A DNA stretch of 64,000 nt. Source: an uncultured Pelagibacteraceae bacterium (GTDB taxonomy: Bacteria > Pseudomonadota > Alphaproteobacteria > Pelagibacterales > Pelagibacteraceae). The notes beneath the pieces were generated by a model that did no database searches, was not told the DNA's origin, and worked only from the letters and a program-made list of their open reading frames with translations. The first letter of the stretch is position 1; each line of letters begins with the position of its first letter. The stretch lies in the NCBI GenBank assembly GCA_902580895.1, contig CACHMJ010000001.1, forward strand, positions 1 to 64,000. The letters are read 5' to 3'. Below, piece after piece: positions 23,539 through 30,813 of the stretch. The position numbers and the translations under genes were made by a program.

Positions 23539-24579
23539 ATGAATTATAAAAAATTAGGCAATACCGACCTTGATGTTAGTACAATTTGTCTCGGAACTAT
23601 GACTTGGGGAGAACAAAATACTGAAGAGGAAGGATTCGAGCAGATGGATTACGCTCTAGAACAAGGTGTTAATTTTTGGGATACAGCTGAATTATATTCG
23701 ATACCGCCAAAAGAAAAAACTTTTGGTTTGACTGAAAAGATTATTGGTAACTGGTTTCAAAAAACAAAAAAAAGAGAGAATATCATTTTAGCAACAAAAG
23801 TTGCTGGACCCTCTAGAAATTACATTAGAGAGGGCGAAAACAATTTTGGAATTCAAAATATGACTATTGCTTTAAATGATAGTCTCAAGAGACTGAAAAC
23901 TGATTACATTGACCTTTATCAATTACATTGGCCAGAAAGAGAAACAAATATGTTTGGTCGATTAGGTTACGAACATAAAAATAATCATAAAAATTGGAAT
24001 AAGTTTGAGGATGTTCTTGAAAATTTAAATAAGTTTAAAAAAGAGGGAAAAATTAGGGAAATTGGACTTTCAAATGAAACCCCTTGGGGAGTAACTAAGT
24101 GTTTGCAGATATCTGAACAAAACAATTTACCTAAAATGATGTCAGTGCAAAATCCTTACAACTTATTAAACAGAACATATGAAATTGGTTTAGCGGAGAT
24201 ATCAATTAGGGAAGAAATTGGCTTATTAGCATACTCTCCGTTAGCCAGTGGTTATTTGACTGGAAAATATAGAAACAATCAGATGCCAAAGAATTCAAGA
24301 TTAGAAAGAGATGGAGATTTTTGGACTAGATATGATAAACCTAACACAAACAAGGCTGTTGATGCATATTATACGATTGCTAAAAAAAATAATATTGATT
24401 TTACACAAATGTCAATAAAGTTTTGTGAAATTCAGCCGTTTGTAACCTCTGTCATAATTGGTGCAACAACAATGGATCAGTTGAAAACTAACATAGAAAG
24501 TGTAAATATAAATCTTTCAGAAAAAGTAATTAATGAAATTAATGAAGTTCAAAATATTTATCCAAATCCATGTCCTTAA
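23539..24579 (+). CDS. tas: Aldo/keto reductase, Tas-like
   Basis: 346-residue NADPH-dependent (beta/alpha)8 reductase. The catalytic tetrad is visible: Asp in NFWDTAELYSIPP near 47, Tyr of the same segment, Lys in ATKVAGPSRNY near 84 and His in YQLHWPERETN near 127. NADPH-binding pieces LLAYSPLASGYLTGK near 229 and a C-terminal VIIGATTMDQL near 315 follow. The sequence resembles E. coli Tas closely in the segment LGTMTWGEQNTEE and GLTEKIIGNWF. Physiological substrate is unknown; Tas was recovered in E. coli as a suppressor affecting tyrosine auxotrophy. The 3' end overlaps the next gene by 10 bases. Confidence 0.9.
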   Translation: MNYKKLGNTDLDVSTICLGTMTWGEQNTEEEGFEQMDYALEQGVNFWDTAELYSIPPKEKTFGLTEKIIGNWFQKTKKRENIILATKVAGPSRNYIREGENNFGIQNMTIALNDSLKRLKTDYIDLYQLHWPERETNMFGRLGYEHKNNHKNWNKFEDVLENLNKFKKEGKIREIGLSNETPWGVTKCLQISEQNNLPKMMSVQNPYNLLNRTYEIGLAEISIREEIGLLAYSPLASGYLTGKYRNNQMPKNSRLERDGDFWTRYDKPNTNKAVDAYYTIAKKNNIDFTQMSIKFCEIQPFVTSVIIGATTMDQLKTNIESVNINLSEKVINEINEVQNIYPNPCP

Positions 24580-25082
24580 TTAAAAAAATTCTATACCTAT
24601 CATTCATAATTCTTTTCATTACAATATCAAAAAGTCTTGCAGCAGACCTAAAAAAAGTTGGAAAATTTAAGGATTGGGAAGTTTTAGTGATTTCAGAGAC
24701 GTCAGGTAAAATATGTTTTGCTCAGTCAATTCCGGTATTACAAGCACCCAAAAAAAATAAAAGAGATGCAAGATTATTTGTAACATTTAGACCAAATGAA
24801 AAAATTTCAAACGAGATAAGTACAACTGCGGGGTATGAATTTAATAAAAACAACTCTGTTCTGGCAACATCTGGAAATAATAAATTTAAATTTGATATTA
24901 AACAACAGGGTTATGCTTGGATGACAAGCAATAAAAAAGAAAACATAATGGTCAAAGTAATGAAAAAGGGCTCAAGAATTATGGTCACAGGATATAATGA
25001 TAAAGGATCGCAAACTATCGATCATTATTCACTTCTAGGGTTTACCAAAGCCTACAACTTAGCAAAAAAAAGTTGTGCATAA
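24570..25082 (+). CDS. Invasion-associated locus B (IalB) family periplasmic protein
   Basis: 170 residues with a signal peptide (hydrophobic stretch at about 6-22, cleavage after SLAA) and a compact domain containing KVGKFKDWEVLV at the mature N-terminus, GKICFAQSIPV with one Cys near 45, and YSLLGFTKAYNLAKKSCA at the end with a second Cys. These two cysteines and the WEV and GF.ka segments match the IalB family, widespread in free-living alphaproteobacteria despite its name from Bartonella. Function is not established. It overlaps the tas-like gene upstream and is 6 bases from the oxygenase downstream. Confidence 0.82.
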   Translation: MSLIKKILYLSFIILFITISKSLAADLKKVGKFKDWEVLVISETSGKICFAQSIPVLQAPKKNKRDARLFVTFRPNEKISNEISTTAGYEFNKNNSVLATSGNNKFKFDIKQQGYAWMTSNKKENIMVKVMKKGSRIMVTGYNDKGSQTIDHYSLLGFTKAYNLAKKSCA

Positions 25083-25088
25083 TCTTTG

Positions 25089-25757
25089 ATGAACAGTGAC
25101 AAAAAAAATATTCATAACTTATGGCCACTAAGTATTGGTGACTTCTATAATTATGAACATCCTATTATTAAAGATGATTTACTAGAATTTTTTAAATCTT
25201 ATGAAAAAAAATTACCTGAGGGTAATAGTCAATTAAGAGACGAAGATCATGTTGGAAATTATAATCTCTATCAAAGTAATTATGATTTACATAATGAAAG
25301 TAATGATATATTAAAAAAACTTTTTCATTACATCGCTAAGTGTGTTTTAGATGTGAGTAAAATAACAAACTCAAAGTCAATCAATAAACTGAGTGAAGAT
25401 CAAAAAAAATTTAAAGTAAATGTGAAGGAGTCTTGGTTTATAAGATATAAAGAAGGCGGTATTGTTTATCCCCACCATCACGACGGATGCAGTTGGTCAT
25501 GTGTGTATTACGTTCAAGTTGGCCAAAATACATCCAAAAAAAATGGTTCTACCTATTTTATTAGACCTTACAACTCTACTTCAAAAAATGATTTTGGTTC
25601 TAAATATTTAGAGGAAGATACACATATATTTACGGCAAAAGAGGGTCGGCTTTTAATTTGGCCTAGTTTTCTATATCACGGTTCTCAACCTTATGCTGGA
25701 GAAGAAAAAGAGAGAGTAATTATTTCTGCAAATTTAACTGTTGATCTTAGAGATTAA
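25089..25757 (+). CDS. Putative 2-oxoglutarate/Fe(II)-dependent oxygenase (TIGR02466-like)
   Basis: About 222 residues. Iron ligands fit VYPHHHDGCSWSCVYYV near 134 (HxD) and YHGSQPY near 197 (distal His); the 2-oxoglutarate Arg fits KERVIISANL near 209. SFLYHGSQPYxGEERVxISxNL-type endings are typical of this group of double-stranded beta-helix oxygenases, which has marine and cyanophage members of unknown substrate. The chosen ATG at 25089 follows a TTG in the same frame and gives MNSDKKNIHNLWPLSIG. It is one base upstream of the argG start, so the two are probably co-transcribed, although no metabolic link is evident. Confidence 0.82.
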   Translation: MNSDKKNIHNLWPLSIGDFYNYEHPIIKDDLLEFFKSYEKKLPEGNSQLRDEDHVGNYNLYQSNYDLHNESNDILKKLFHYIAKCVLDVSKITNSKSINKLSEDQKKFKVNVKESWFIRYKEGGIVYPHHHDGCSWSCVYYVQVGQNTSKKNGSTYFIRPYNSTSKNDFGSKYLEEDTHIFTAKEGRLLIWPSFLYHGSQPYAGEEKERVIISANLTVDLRD

Positions 25758-25758
25758 A

Positions 25759-26943
25759 ATGTTCAAAAAAAAAATTGTGCTTGCTTATTCTGGTGGCTTA
25801 GATACATCTATAATTCTAAAATGGCTTCAAGAAAATTATAACGCAGAAGTCATTTGTTACACTGCTGATATAGGGCAAAAGATTGATCGAAAAAAAATAA
25901 TTAATAATGCTAAAAAATTTGGTGTTAAAAAGATCATAATTAAGGATTTAAAAAATCTTTTCGTAAAAGATTACGTTTTTCCAATGATACGAGGTAATGC
26001 GATTTATGAGGGAGTTTATTTATTAGGAACTTCTATAGCAAGACCATTAATCGCAAAAGACCAGATAAGATTAGCAAAAAAATTTAAAGCATACGCAGTA
26101 TCCCACGGTGCTACTGGAAAAGGCAATGATCAGATAAGATTTGAATTGGGTTATCACTATTTTGGTTCAAAGATAAAAGTTATTGCTCCTTGGAGAATTT
26201 GGAAATTAAAATCTAGAAGTGATTTAATCAGTTATGCAAAAAAACATGGAATACCAATACCAAAAGATAAAAAAGGTGCACCCCCTTTTTCTGTTGACGA
26301 TAATTTATTTCATACCTCAACTGAAGGTAAAATTTTAGAAAACCCAAAAAATTTAGCTCCAGAATTTATTTTCCAAAGAACAACTTCCCCTGAAAAAGCA
26401 CCGAATAAACCAACTTTTATTTCAATTAATTTTAAAAATGGTGACCCTGTTGGAATAAATGGAAAAAAATTAAATCCTGAAAACATTCTTACAAAATTAA
26501 ATTTTATTGCTGGAAAAAATGGCATAGGAAGAGTTGACCTGGTTGAAAATAGATTTCTTGGAATTAAATCAAGAGGAGTTTATGAAACACCGGGCGGAAC
26601 ACTTTTGATTCATGCCCATAGAGCTATTGAGTCAGTGACATTGGATAAAGAAACAATGCACAAAAAAGATTTGATTATGCCAAGATATGCCGAACTGATT
26701 TATAATGGTTACTGGTATTCAAAAGAGAGATTTAAATTGCAAAAAATTATTGATCAAAAAAGAAATAAGGTGAATGGGTCAGTAAAACTTAAACTATACA
26801 AAGGGAATATTACTATTCAATCTAGAATTACAAAAAGTAATGCATACTCAATGAAAAAAGTTTCTTTTGAAGAAAATAAAACATTTAATAAATCTAATGT
26901 TGAAAGATTTATTAATTATCACAAGAAAAAACTGAGATATTAA
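25759..26943 (+). CDS. argG: Argininosuccinate synthase
   Basis: 394-residue enzyme that condenses citrulline and aspartate with ATP to form argininosuccinate in arginine synthesis. The N-type ATP pyrophosphatase loop VLAYSGGLDTSI lies at about 8-19. LGTSIARPLIAK near 89, SHGATGKGNDQIRFE near 114 and SVDDNLFHTSTEGKILE near 177 are family landmarks. The start was placed at the ATG one base after the upstream stop, giving MFKKKIVLAYSGG; six in-frame codons upstream lie within the oxygenase gene. argH is not adjacent. The sequence is Lys- and Ile-rich, like its neighbours. Confidence 0.97.
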   Translation: MFKKKIVLAYSGGLDTSIILKWLQENYNAEVICYTADIGQKIDRKKIINNAKKFGVKKIIIKDLKNLFVKDYVFPMIRGNAIYEGVYLLGTSIARPLIAKDQIRLAKKFKAYAVSHGATGKGNDQIRFELGYHYFGSKIKVIAPWRIWKLKSRSDLISYAKKHGIPIPKDKKGAPPFSVDDNLFHTSTEGKILENPKNLAPEFIFQRTTSPEKAPNKPTFISINFKNGDPVGINGKKLNPENILTKLNFIAGKNGIGRVDLVENRFLGIKSRGVYETPGGTLLIHAHRAIESVTLDKETMHKKDLIMPRYAELIYNGYWYSKERFKLQKIIDQKRNKVNGSVKLKLYKGNITIQSRITKSNAYSMKKVSFEENKTFNKSNVERFINYHKKKLRY

Positions 26944-27000
26944 TAAGTTTTAGGACAATTTATAGTTTGTTAAATTTATTTTTAGCTATATCTTAGAATT

Positions 27001-27459
27001 ATGGAATCACTTAAAAATTGGATGAGAGATACAGCAAACATTTTGTTTGATGATAGTAAAAATGATCTCCGTTCTCTTCCTAAAACTGTTAGGTTGCAAA
27101 TTTTATTAGTTTTAAGCTTTATATGGACCACAGTTTTTAGTTTATATGTTTTTTCATACACAACTTTTGTTTTTGGTTGGACTGGTCTTTTTTTAGCTCA
27201 CATTGGTTTAATCTTTGCCGTGTATATGACCTTTAAACATTTTCATAGAGCAGAAGAAAATTCAGCTAGTGTTTTTAAAACAAAAAATTTTGACCCTTTT
27301 AAAATAATGGTTCTTGTTTTTGTGATTGTGTTTATATTTGTTTTTTCAAAAGGTATTGAAGTATTAACAAGTCCGAATCCATATTCTTATTCAATTCCTT
27401 ATGAAGGTTCTTCAAAATCAGTATTTGAAAAATGGTTGCCTTTTAGTAAAGATAAATAA
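27001..27459 (+). CDS. Membrane protein with three helices, unknown
   Basis: 152 residues: a polar amphipathic N-terminus (MESLKNWMRDTANILFDD), helices at about 33-54, 57-78 and 98-117, and a C-terminal periplasmic or cytoplasmic tail ending KWLPFSKDK. No family recognised. It is followed immediately by a PsiE-like gene (start codon shares the stop region, one base overlap), so the two are probably made together. Upstream is a 57-base AT-rich gap to argG with a TATATCTTA element near the ATG that could be a promoter -10. Confidence 0.65.
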   Translation: MESLKNWMRDTANILFDDSKNDLRSLPKTVRLQILLVLSFIWTTVFSLYVFSYTTFVFGWTGLFLAHIGLIFAVYMTFKHFHRAEENSASVFKTKNFDPFKIMVLVFVIVFIFVFSKGIEVLTSPNPYSYSIPYEGSSKSVFEKWLPFSKDK

Positions 27460-27839
27460 TGGAAAAAATAGCAAAAAATTTACAGCTTATTTTAATGGTT
27501 ATCATTTTAATAAGCACAGTTATTGCAGTCGGTATAGAGATGTACAAAATGTTTGAGAATAGATCGGTAACTTTAGCTGATTTATTATTAATGTTTCTTT
27601 ACCTAGAAGTGCTAGCAATGGTAAGAGTTTTTTGGAACCAACAATCAATTAGTATTACCCTTCCATTGTTAATTGCAATTACTGCTTTAGCACGATTTAT
27701 TATTCTTCAAGGTAAGGAAATGGATCCAACAGCATTAGTTTATGAAGCTATTGCCATTGTTCTAATTGCTGGTGCAATTGTTATTTTAAGATTAAGACAT
27801 AGCGACAAGCTTGGTTTAAAGAAAAAAAAATCAAAATAA
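27459..27839 (+). CDS. PsiE family membrane protein
   Basis: 126 residues with four hydrophobic helices and the PsiE family pattern: a helix-2 segment DLLLMFLYLEVLAMVRVFW near 42-60, then SITLPLLIAITALARFIIL near 65 and a final helix followed by a Lys-rich tail. In E. coli psiE responds to phosphate starvation and cAMP-CRP, but the protein's role is unknown. It is coupled to the preceding three-helix protein and lies 6 bases before the photolyase-like gene. No Pho box was recognised nearby. Confidence 0.85.
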   Translation: MEKIAKNLQLILMVIILISTVIAVGIEMYKMFENRSVTLADLLLMFLYLEVLAMVRVFWNQQSISITLPLLIAITALARFIILQGKEMDPTALVYEAIAIVLIAGAIVILRLRHSDKLGLKKKKSK

Positions 27840-27845
27840 ATCAAA

Positions 27846-28985
27846 ATGAAATTTGAAGCCTCAAAGGCTGCGGCCTTAAATAGATTAAATAATTTTGTAG
27901 AACAAAATCTTTCTGAATATTCCAAACTAAGAAATTTTGACTTTGGTCCAGAAAACAGAACAAATATATCTGGTTTATCTCCATATATTACTCATGGAGT
28001 TATCAACGAAAAAGAAGTTATTGAAAAATCACTTAGCAAGTTTTCTTTTTCTAAAAATGAAAAATTTATTCAAGAAGTTTTGTGGCGAACATATTGGAAG
28101 GGTTGGTTAGAATTACGACCAAACGTTTGGACAGATTACGTAGCAGAGTTAAATAAAATTCGAGAAGAATATAAAGATAACCAAAATTACAAAAATGCAA
28201 TAGAAGGAAAAACCAATATTGAATGTTTTAATTACTGGGTAACAGAACTTAAAGAAAATAATTATTTACATAATCATACTAGAATGTGGTTTGCTAGTAT
28301 TTGGATTTTTACATTAGAATTACCCTGGCAATTAGGAGCAGAATTTTTTATGCAACATCTTTATGATGGCGATTCTGCATCTAATACTCTTGGTTGGAGA
28401 TGGGTAGCTGGAATTCAAACACATGGAAAACACTATTTAGCAAGTGAGTGGAATATTAAAAAATTCACTAATAATAGATTTAATAATATTAAATTAAATG
28501 AAACTGCTCCTCCAAAAGTTTCTGAAAAAACTTACTCAATAGTTAAACAAGATTTTAGCAATAAAAATACAGATGATGAAAATCTTTTTATTTTTGAAAA
28601 TAGTTTATCATTTGAAACTACAGATTTTCAAAATCATAAATTTAAAAAAATTTATATAATTTCAAATAAAAATGAAAATAGATCTATAGAGCTGAGTGAA
28701 AAAGTTATTAAATTTAAATCTCTTTTAATTAGTGATCAAAAGCAAAGATTAGAAAATAATTCTATCAATTGTGAAGTGATAGATATAAGTGAGGTTAAAA
28801 ATATAAACGAAAAAGTTATTGCGTTATATCCAACAGTTGGTGAAAACCTGGATTATTTAAATTCAAATAATTTAAAAATAGATTTTTTATATAGAAAACT
28901 CGATCAATATTCATGGCAATATTGTAATAAAGGTTTTTTTAATTTTAAAAATTATATTCCTAAAATAATATCATCTTTAAATTAA
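27846..28985 (+). CDS. Photolyase/cryptochrome FAD-binding domain protein without the N-terminal antenna domain
   Basis: 379 residues. Residues about 1-220 form a photolyase-type FAD-binding helical domain: GLSPYITHGVI near 44, QEVLWRTYWKGWLELRP near 79, NHTRMWFASIWIFTL near 141, and DGDSASNTLGWRWVAGIQTHGKHY near 173 covering the FAD-contacting Asp and Trp positions (motif given in two parts: DGDSASNTLGW and RWVAGIQ). The usual N-terminal alpha/beta antenna domain is absent. Instead a C-terminal part (about 250-379), KIYIISNKNENRS onward, is alpha/beta-like and might be a relocated or unrelated domain. Such FAD-domain-only proteins are often annotated as deoxyribodipyrimidine photolyase; lesion repair is not shown. 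A second, full-length photolyase is at 32365. Confidence 0.82.
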   Translation: MKFEASKAAALNRLNNFVEQNLSEYSKLRNFDFGPENRTNISGLSPYITHGVINEKEVIEKSLSKFSFSKNEKFIQEVLWRTYWKGWLELRPNVWTDYVAELNKIREEYKDNQNYKNAIEGKTNIECFNYWVTELKENNYLHNHTRMWFASIWIFTLELPWQLGAEFFMQHLYDGDSASNTLGWRWVAGIQTHGKHYLASEWNIKKFTNNRFNNIKLNETAPPKVSEKTYSIVKQDFSNKNTDDENLFIFENSLSFETTDFQNHKFKKIYIISNKNENRSIELSEKVIKFKSLLISDQKQRLENNSINCEVIDISEVKNINEKVIALYPTVGENLDYLNSNNLKIDFLYRKLDQYSWQYCNKGFFNFKNYIPKIISSLN

Positions 28986-29203
28986 AACCACCTGAACATC
29001 CCGATAATTGCTGCAGTAGCATAAAAGAATTGTAAAAATAATATTCCTCTGTGACCGCCCCTATAAGCCCAAATTCCAATTAGGATTGCAGATATAAGTA
29101 ATAAACAAAAACCAAAAAACTCTATGCCAATATTCATAGCTACAAATAATGAATATAATATAGCAGTTATAACTCCTGCCCATTCAAAAATTTTATTATT
29201 CAT
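28982..29203 (-). CDS. Small membrane protein, unknown
   Basis: 73 residues with two to three hydrophobic segments (about 8-25, 28-45 and 52-70) separated by WAYRGGHRG. The family is not recognised with certainty. The ATG overlaps the stop of the ArfA-like gene by 8 bases, so it is the third gene of a coupled set with the amidotransferase. Its 3' end overlaps the convergent photolyase-like gene by four bases. Confidence 0.6.
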   Translation of the reverse strand: MNNKIFEWAGVITAILYSLFVAMNIGIEFFGFCLLLISAILIGIWAYRGGHRGILFLQFFYATAAIIGMFRWF

Positions 29204-29333
29204 TTTCTAATTTGAATTTTTTTCTATTATAAATTTTTTTTTTATTTTTTACTATTTTATTTCTGAGCATTGGTGAGCTCAATAATTTGGCCATTGGATT
29301 TTTCTTTTTTAATTTTTTTCTTTTTTTACTCAT
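29196..29333 (-). CDS. arfA: ArfA-like alternative ribosome-rescue factor (45 residues)
   Basis: A 45-residue ORF translated by eye on the minus strand: it begins MSKKRKKLKKKNPMAK and continues LLSSPMLRNKIVKNKKK, then IYNRKKFKLENE and stop. The pattern LL-x-x-P-x-[FL]-R, then [KR]-[VI], then KNKK and Y-x-RK is the conserved core of ArfA, which frees ribosomes stalled on non-stop mRNA by recruiting RF2. E. coli ArfA reads [20 protein letters not shown] over the same stretch. Its ATG overlaps the stop of the amidotransferase (ATGA) and its stop overlaps the next start, so it sits in a coupled three-gene set. It is missing the long hydrophobic tail of E. coli ArfA, which is removed there anyway. 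Function is inferred by motif. Confidence 0.72.
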   Translation of the reverse strand: MSKKRKKLKKKNPMAKLLSSPMLRNKIVKNKKKIYNRKKFKLENE

Positions 29334-30049
29334 AAGAGACTTTTAAAATTATCATATAAAATTTTTGAATAATTATTCATATCTTTCATATTTTTTTTTG
29401 CAGATTGATCAAATTTTTCTAATGCGCCATCACCAAGTTGATCCTCGAGTGCCTTTTTATATTCTGGTACACAACCCCAATCATTAACTGTTGTATCTTT
29501 AATCTCTATATGGAATTGGATGCCATATGCATGATCTTGATATTTAAAAATCTGATACTTAGTTATTGGCGATGATGCTATTAAAGTAATATCGGGATTT
29601 TTATCAACCCCCTGAACCTCATAAGAATGCCACTGTAAACTTTTGATATTATCTGGAAATTTTGAGAACAAAATGTCTTTTTTTTTATTGTCAGTAAAAT
29701 TTATATCCATCATGCCAATCTCTGCTGGATTTGATTTTACGACTTTACCACCAACTACTTCACCTAATAACTGACAGCCTAAACAGAAACCTAAATAAGG
29801 TTTTTTAAGATTTACTACAAATTCTTTTATTCTTTTTTTTTCTTCGACTAACCAGGGATACTCTTTTTCCATATAGGTATCCATCGGTCCACCCATACAT
29901 AACATTCCATCATATTTTGTTAGGTCATTTGGGATTTTCTCATTTTCATCAAGTTCGATTGTTGTAAGATTTAAACCATCAGCCAACATTAGATCCTTTA
30001 TGTAACCTGGATCTTCAATTTTAATATGTTGTAAAATAAGTATGTTCAA
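29330..30049 (-). CDS. Class I glutamine amidotransferase-like protein
   Basis: 239-residue alpha/beta protein with the amidotransferase nucleophile elbow YLGFCLGCQLLGEVVGG near residue 88 (catalytic Cys), the following GGKVVKSNPAEIG segment, and GIQFHIEIKDT near 175 with the His-x-Glu pair. MCMGGPMDTYMEKEYPWLV near 51 matches the GuaA/YfeJ-type stand-alone group. These proteins are sometimes gamma-glutamyl hydrolases or amidotransferases of unknown acceptor. The first codon lies 10 bases from an 8-base inverted repeat (TTTTAACC at 30059 and GGTTAAAA at 30096). The stop overlaps the ArfA-like gene (ATGA). Confidence 0.87.
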   Translation of the reverse strand: MNILILQHIKIEDPGYIKDLMLADGLNLTTIELDENEKIPNDLTKYDGMLCMGGPMDTYMEKEYPWLVEEKKRIKEFVVNLKKPYLGFCLGCQLLGEVVGGKVVKSNPAEIGMMDINFTDNKKKDILFSKFPDNIKSLQWHSYEVQGVDKNPDITLIASSPITKYQIFKYQDHAYGIQFHIEIKDTTVNDWGCVPEYKKALEDQLGDGALEKFDQSAKKNMKDMNNYSKILYDNFKSLL

Positions 30050-30123
30050 TACTTAATATTTTAACCGAGTTGAATTTTATTAACAATAATTTACTGGTTA
30101 AAAAAAATAAAAATTTTTTTAAA

Positions 30124-30813
30124 TTATCTCGCTAGTTTAATGAATATATCTCCCATACCAGCATCTAAATTCTCTAAAGGTGTATTGTTTCTTAAATTAC
30201 AATACCTACCAGTAACTTGATGACTTTTAACAAAATCTATTTCATCTTTTTCACAACTTTTTCCATTATGTAACAAACCTATAACTATTCGATCATCAAG
30301 ACTATACACCTCTGATTTATTAATTTTTTTACCATCACAAAAATAATCTTTATTTACTCTGTTTGGAAAATCTTGTTTATCGCAAGGATTTTTGATTGTT
30401 AAAACAAAAAATTCCTTCAAGCCATCTTTAAATTCATATTTCATTTTTTGAGTTTCAGAGTACTTCATAAGATCACATGAACATGGAACACAACATCTAT
30501 AATAATTTCCACAAATTTTTTTTTTGGTTTTAGTTTCTTTAACAAATAAAAATTCTGAGTCGCTATTTGGATCAATCAAAGATCCAGAAACTGCGCAGTA
30601 TAATTTATTAAATTCAATAAAATCTTTATAAGTAATTTTTTTATCTATAATATATTTAAAAAACTTGGGTCCTGCTGCGTTTCTATTTTTATCAGGAAAT
30701 ATTCTTGACCAATCAGTAATAAGCTCCTTGTGATAGTTTTTTTCTTCAGCAAACGATTTAAACTGAAATAATATTAAAAATATTATTAAAGATAGATTTA
30801 AAAATTTTTTCAT
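30124..30813 (-). CDS. Secreted cysteine-rich protein, unknown
   Basis: 229 residues with a Sec signal peptide (about 1-22, cleavage after SFA). The mature part has about ten cysteines concentrated in ICGNYYRCCVPCSCDLM near 99-115 and the later NPCDKQD, DYFCDGKK, GKSCEKDE and GRYCNLRNN pieces, so several disulfides or a metal site are likely in the periplasm. I do not recognise the family. It overlaps the VCBS/ASPIC gene by four bases (ATGA), so it is the fourth gene of the photolyase-DUF2256-ASPIC operon, and it is a candidate partner of that secreted protein. Confidence 0.72.
   Translation of the reverse strand: MKKFLNLSLIIFLILFQFKSFAEEKNYHKELITDWSRIFPDKNRNAAGPKFFKYIIDKKITYKDFIEFNKLYCAVSGSLIDPNSDSEFLFVKETKTKKKICGNYYRCCVPCSCDLMKYSETQKMKYEFKDGLKEFFVLTIKNPCDKQDFPNRVNKDYFCDGKKINKSEVYSLDDRIVIGLLHNGKSCEKDEIDFVKSHQVTGRYCNLRNNTPLENLDAGMGDIFIKLAR

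Noticed and set aside
27846..28985. Canonical photolyase with frameshifted N-terminus
   Set aside because: The frame begins cleanly with an ATG 6 bases after the PsiE-like gene and no antenna-domain sequence was seen upstream, so a true absence of the domain is more likely than a frameshift.
30059..30103. Inverted repeat TTTTAACC/GGTTAAAA as a terminator
   Set aside because: No T-run follows the stem in the direction of transcription of the neighbouring genes, and the loop is long. It may be chance in AT-rich DNA.
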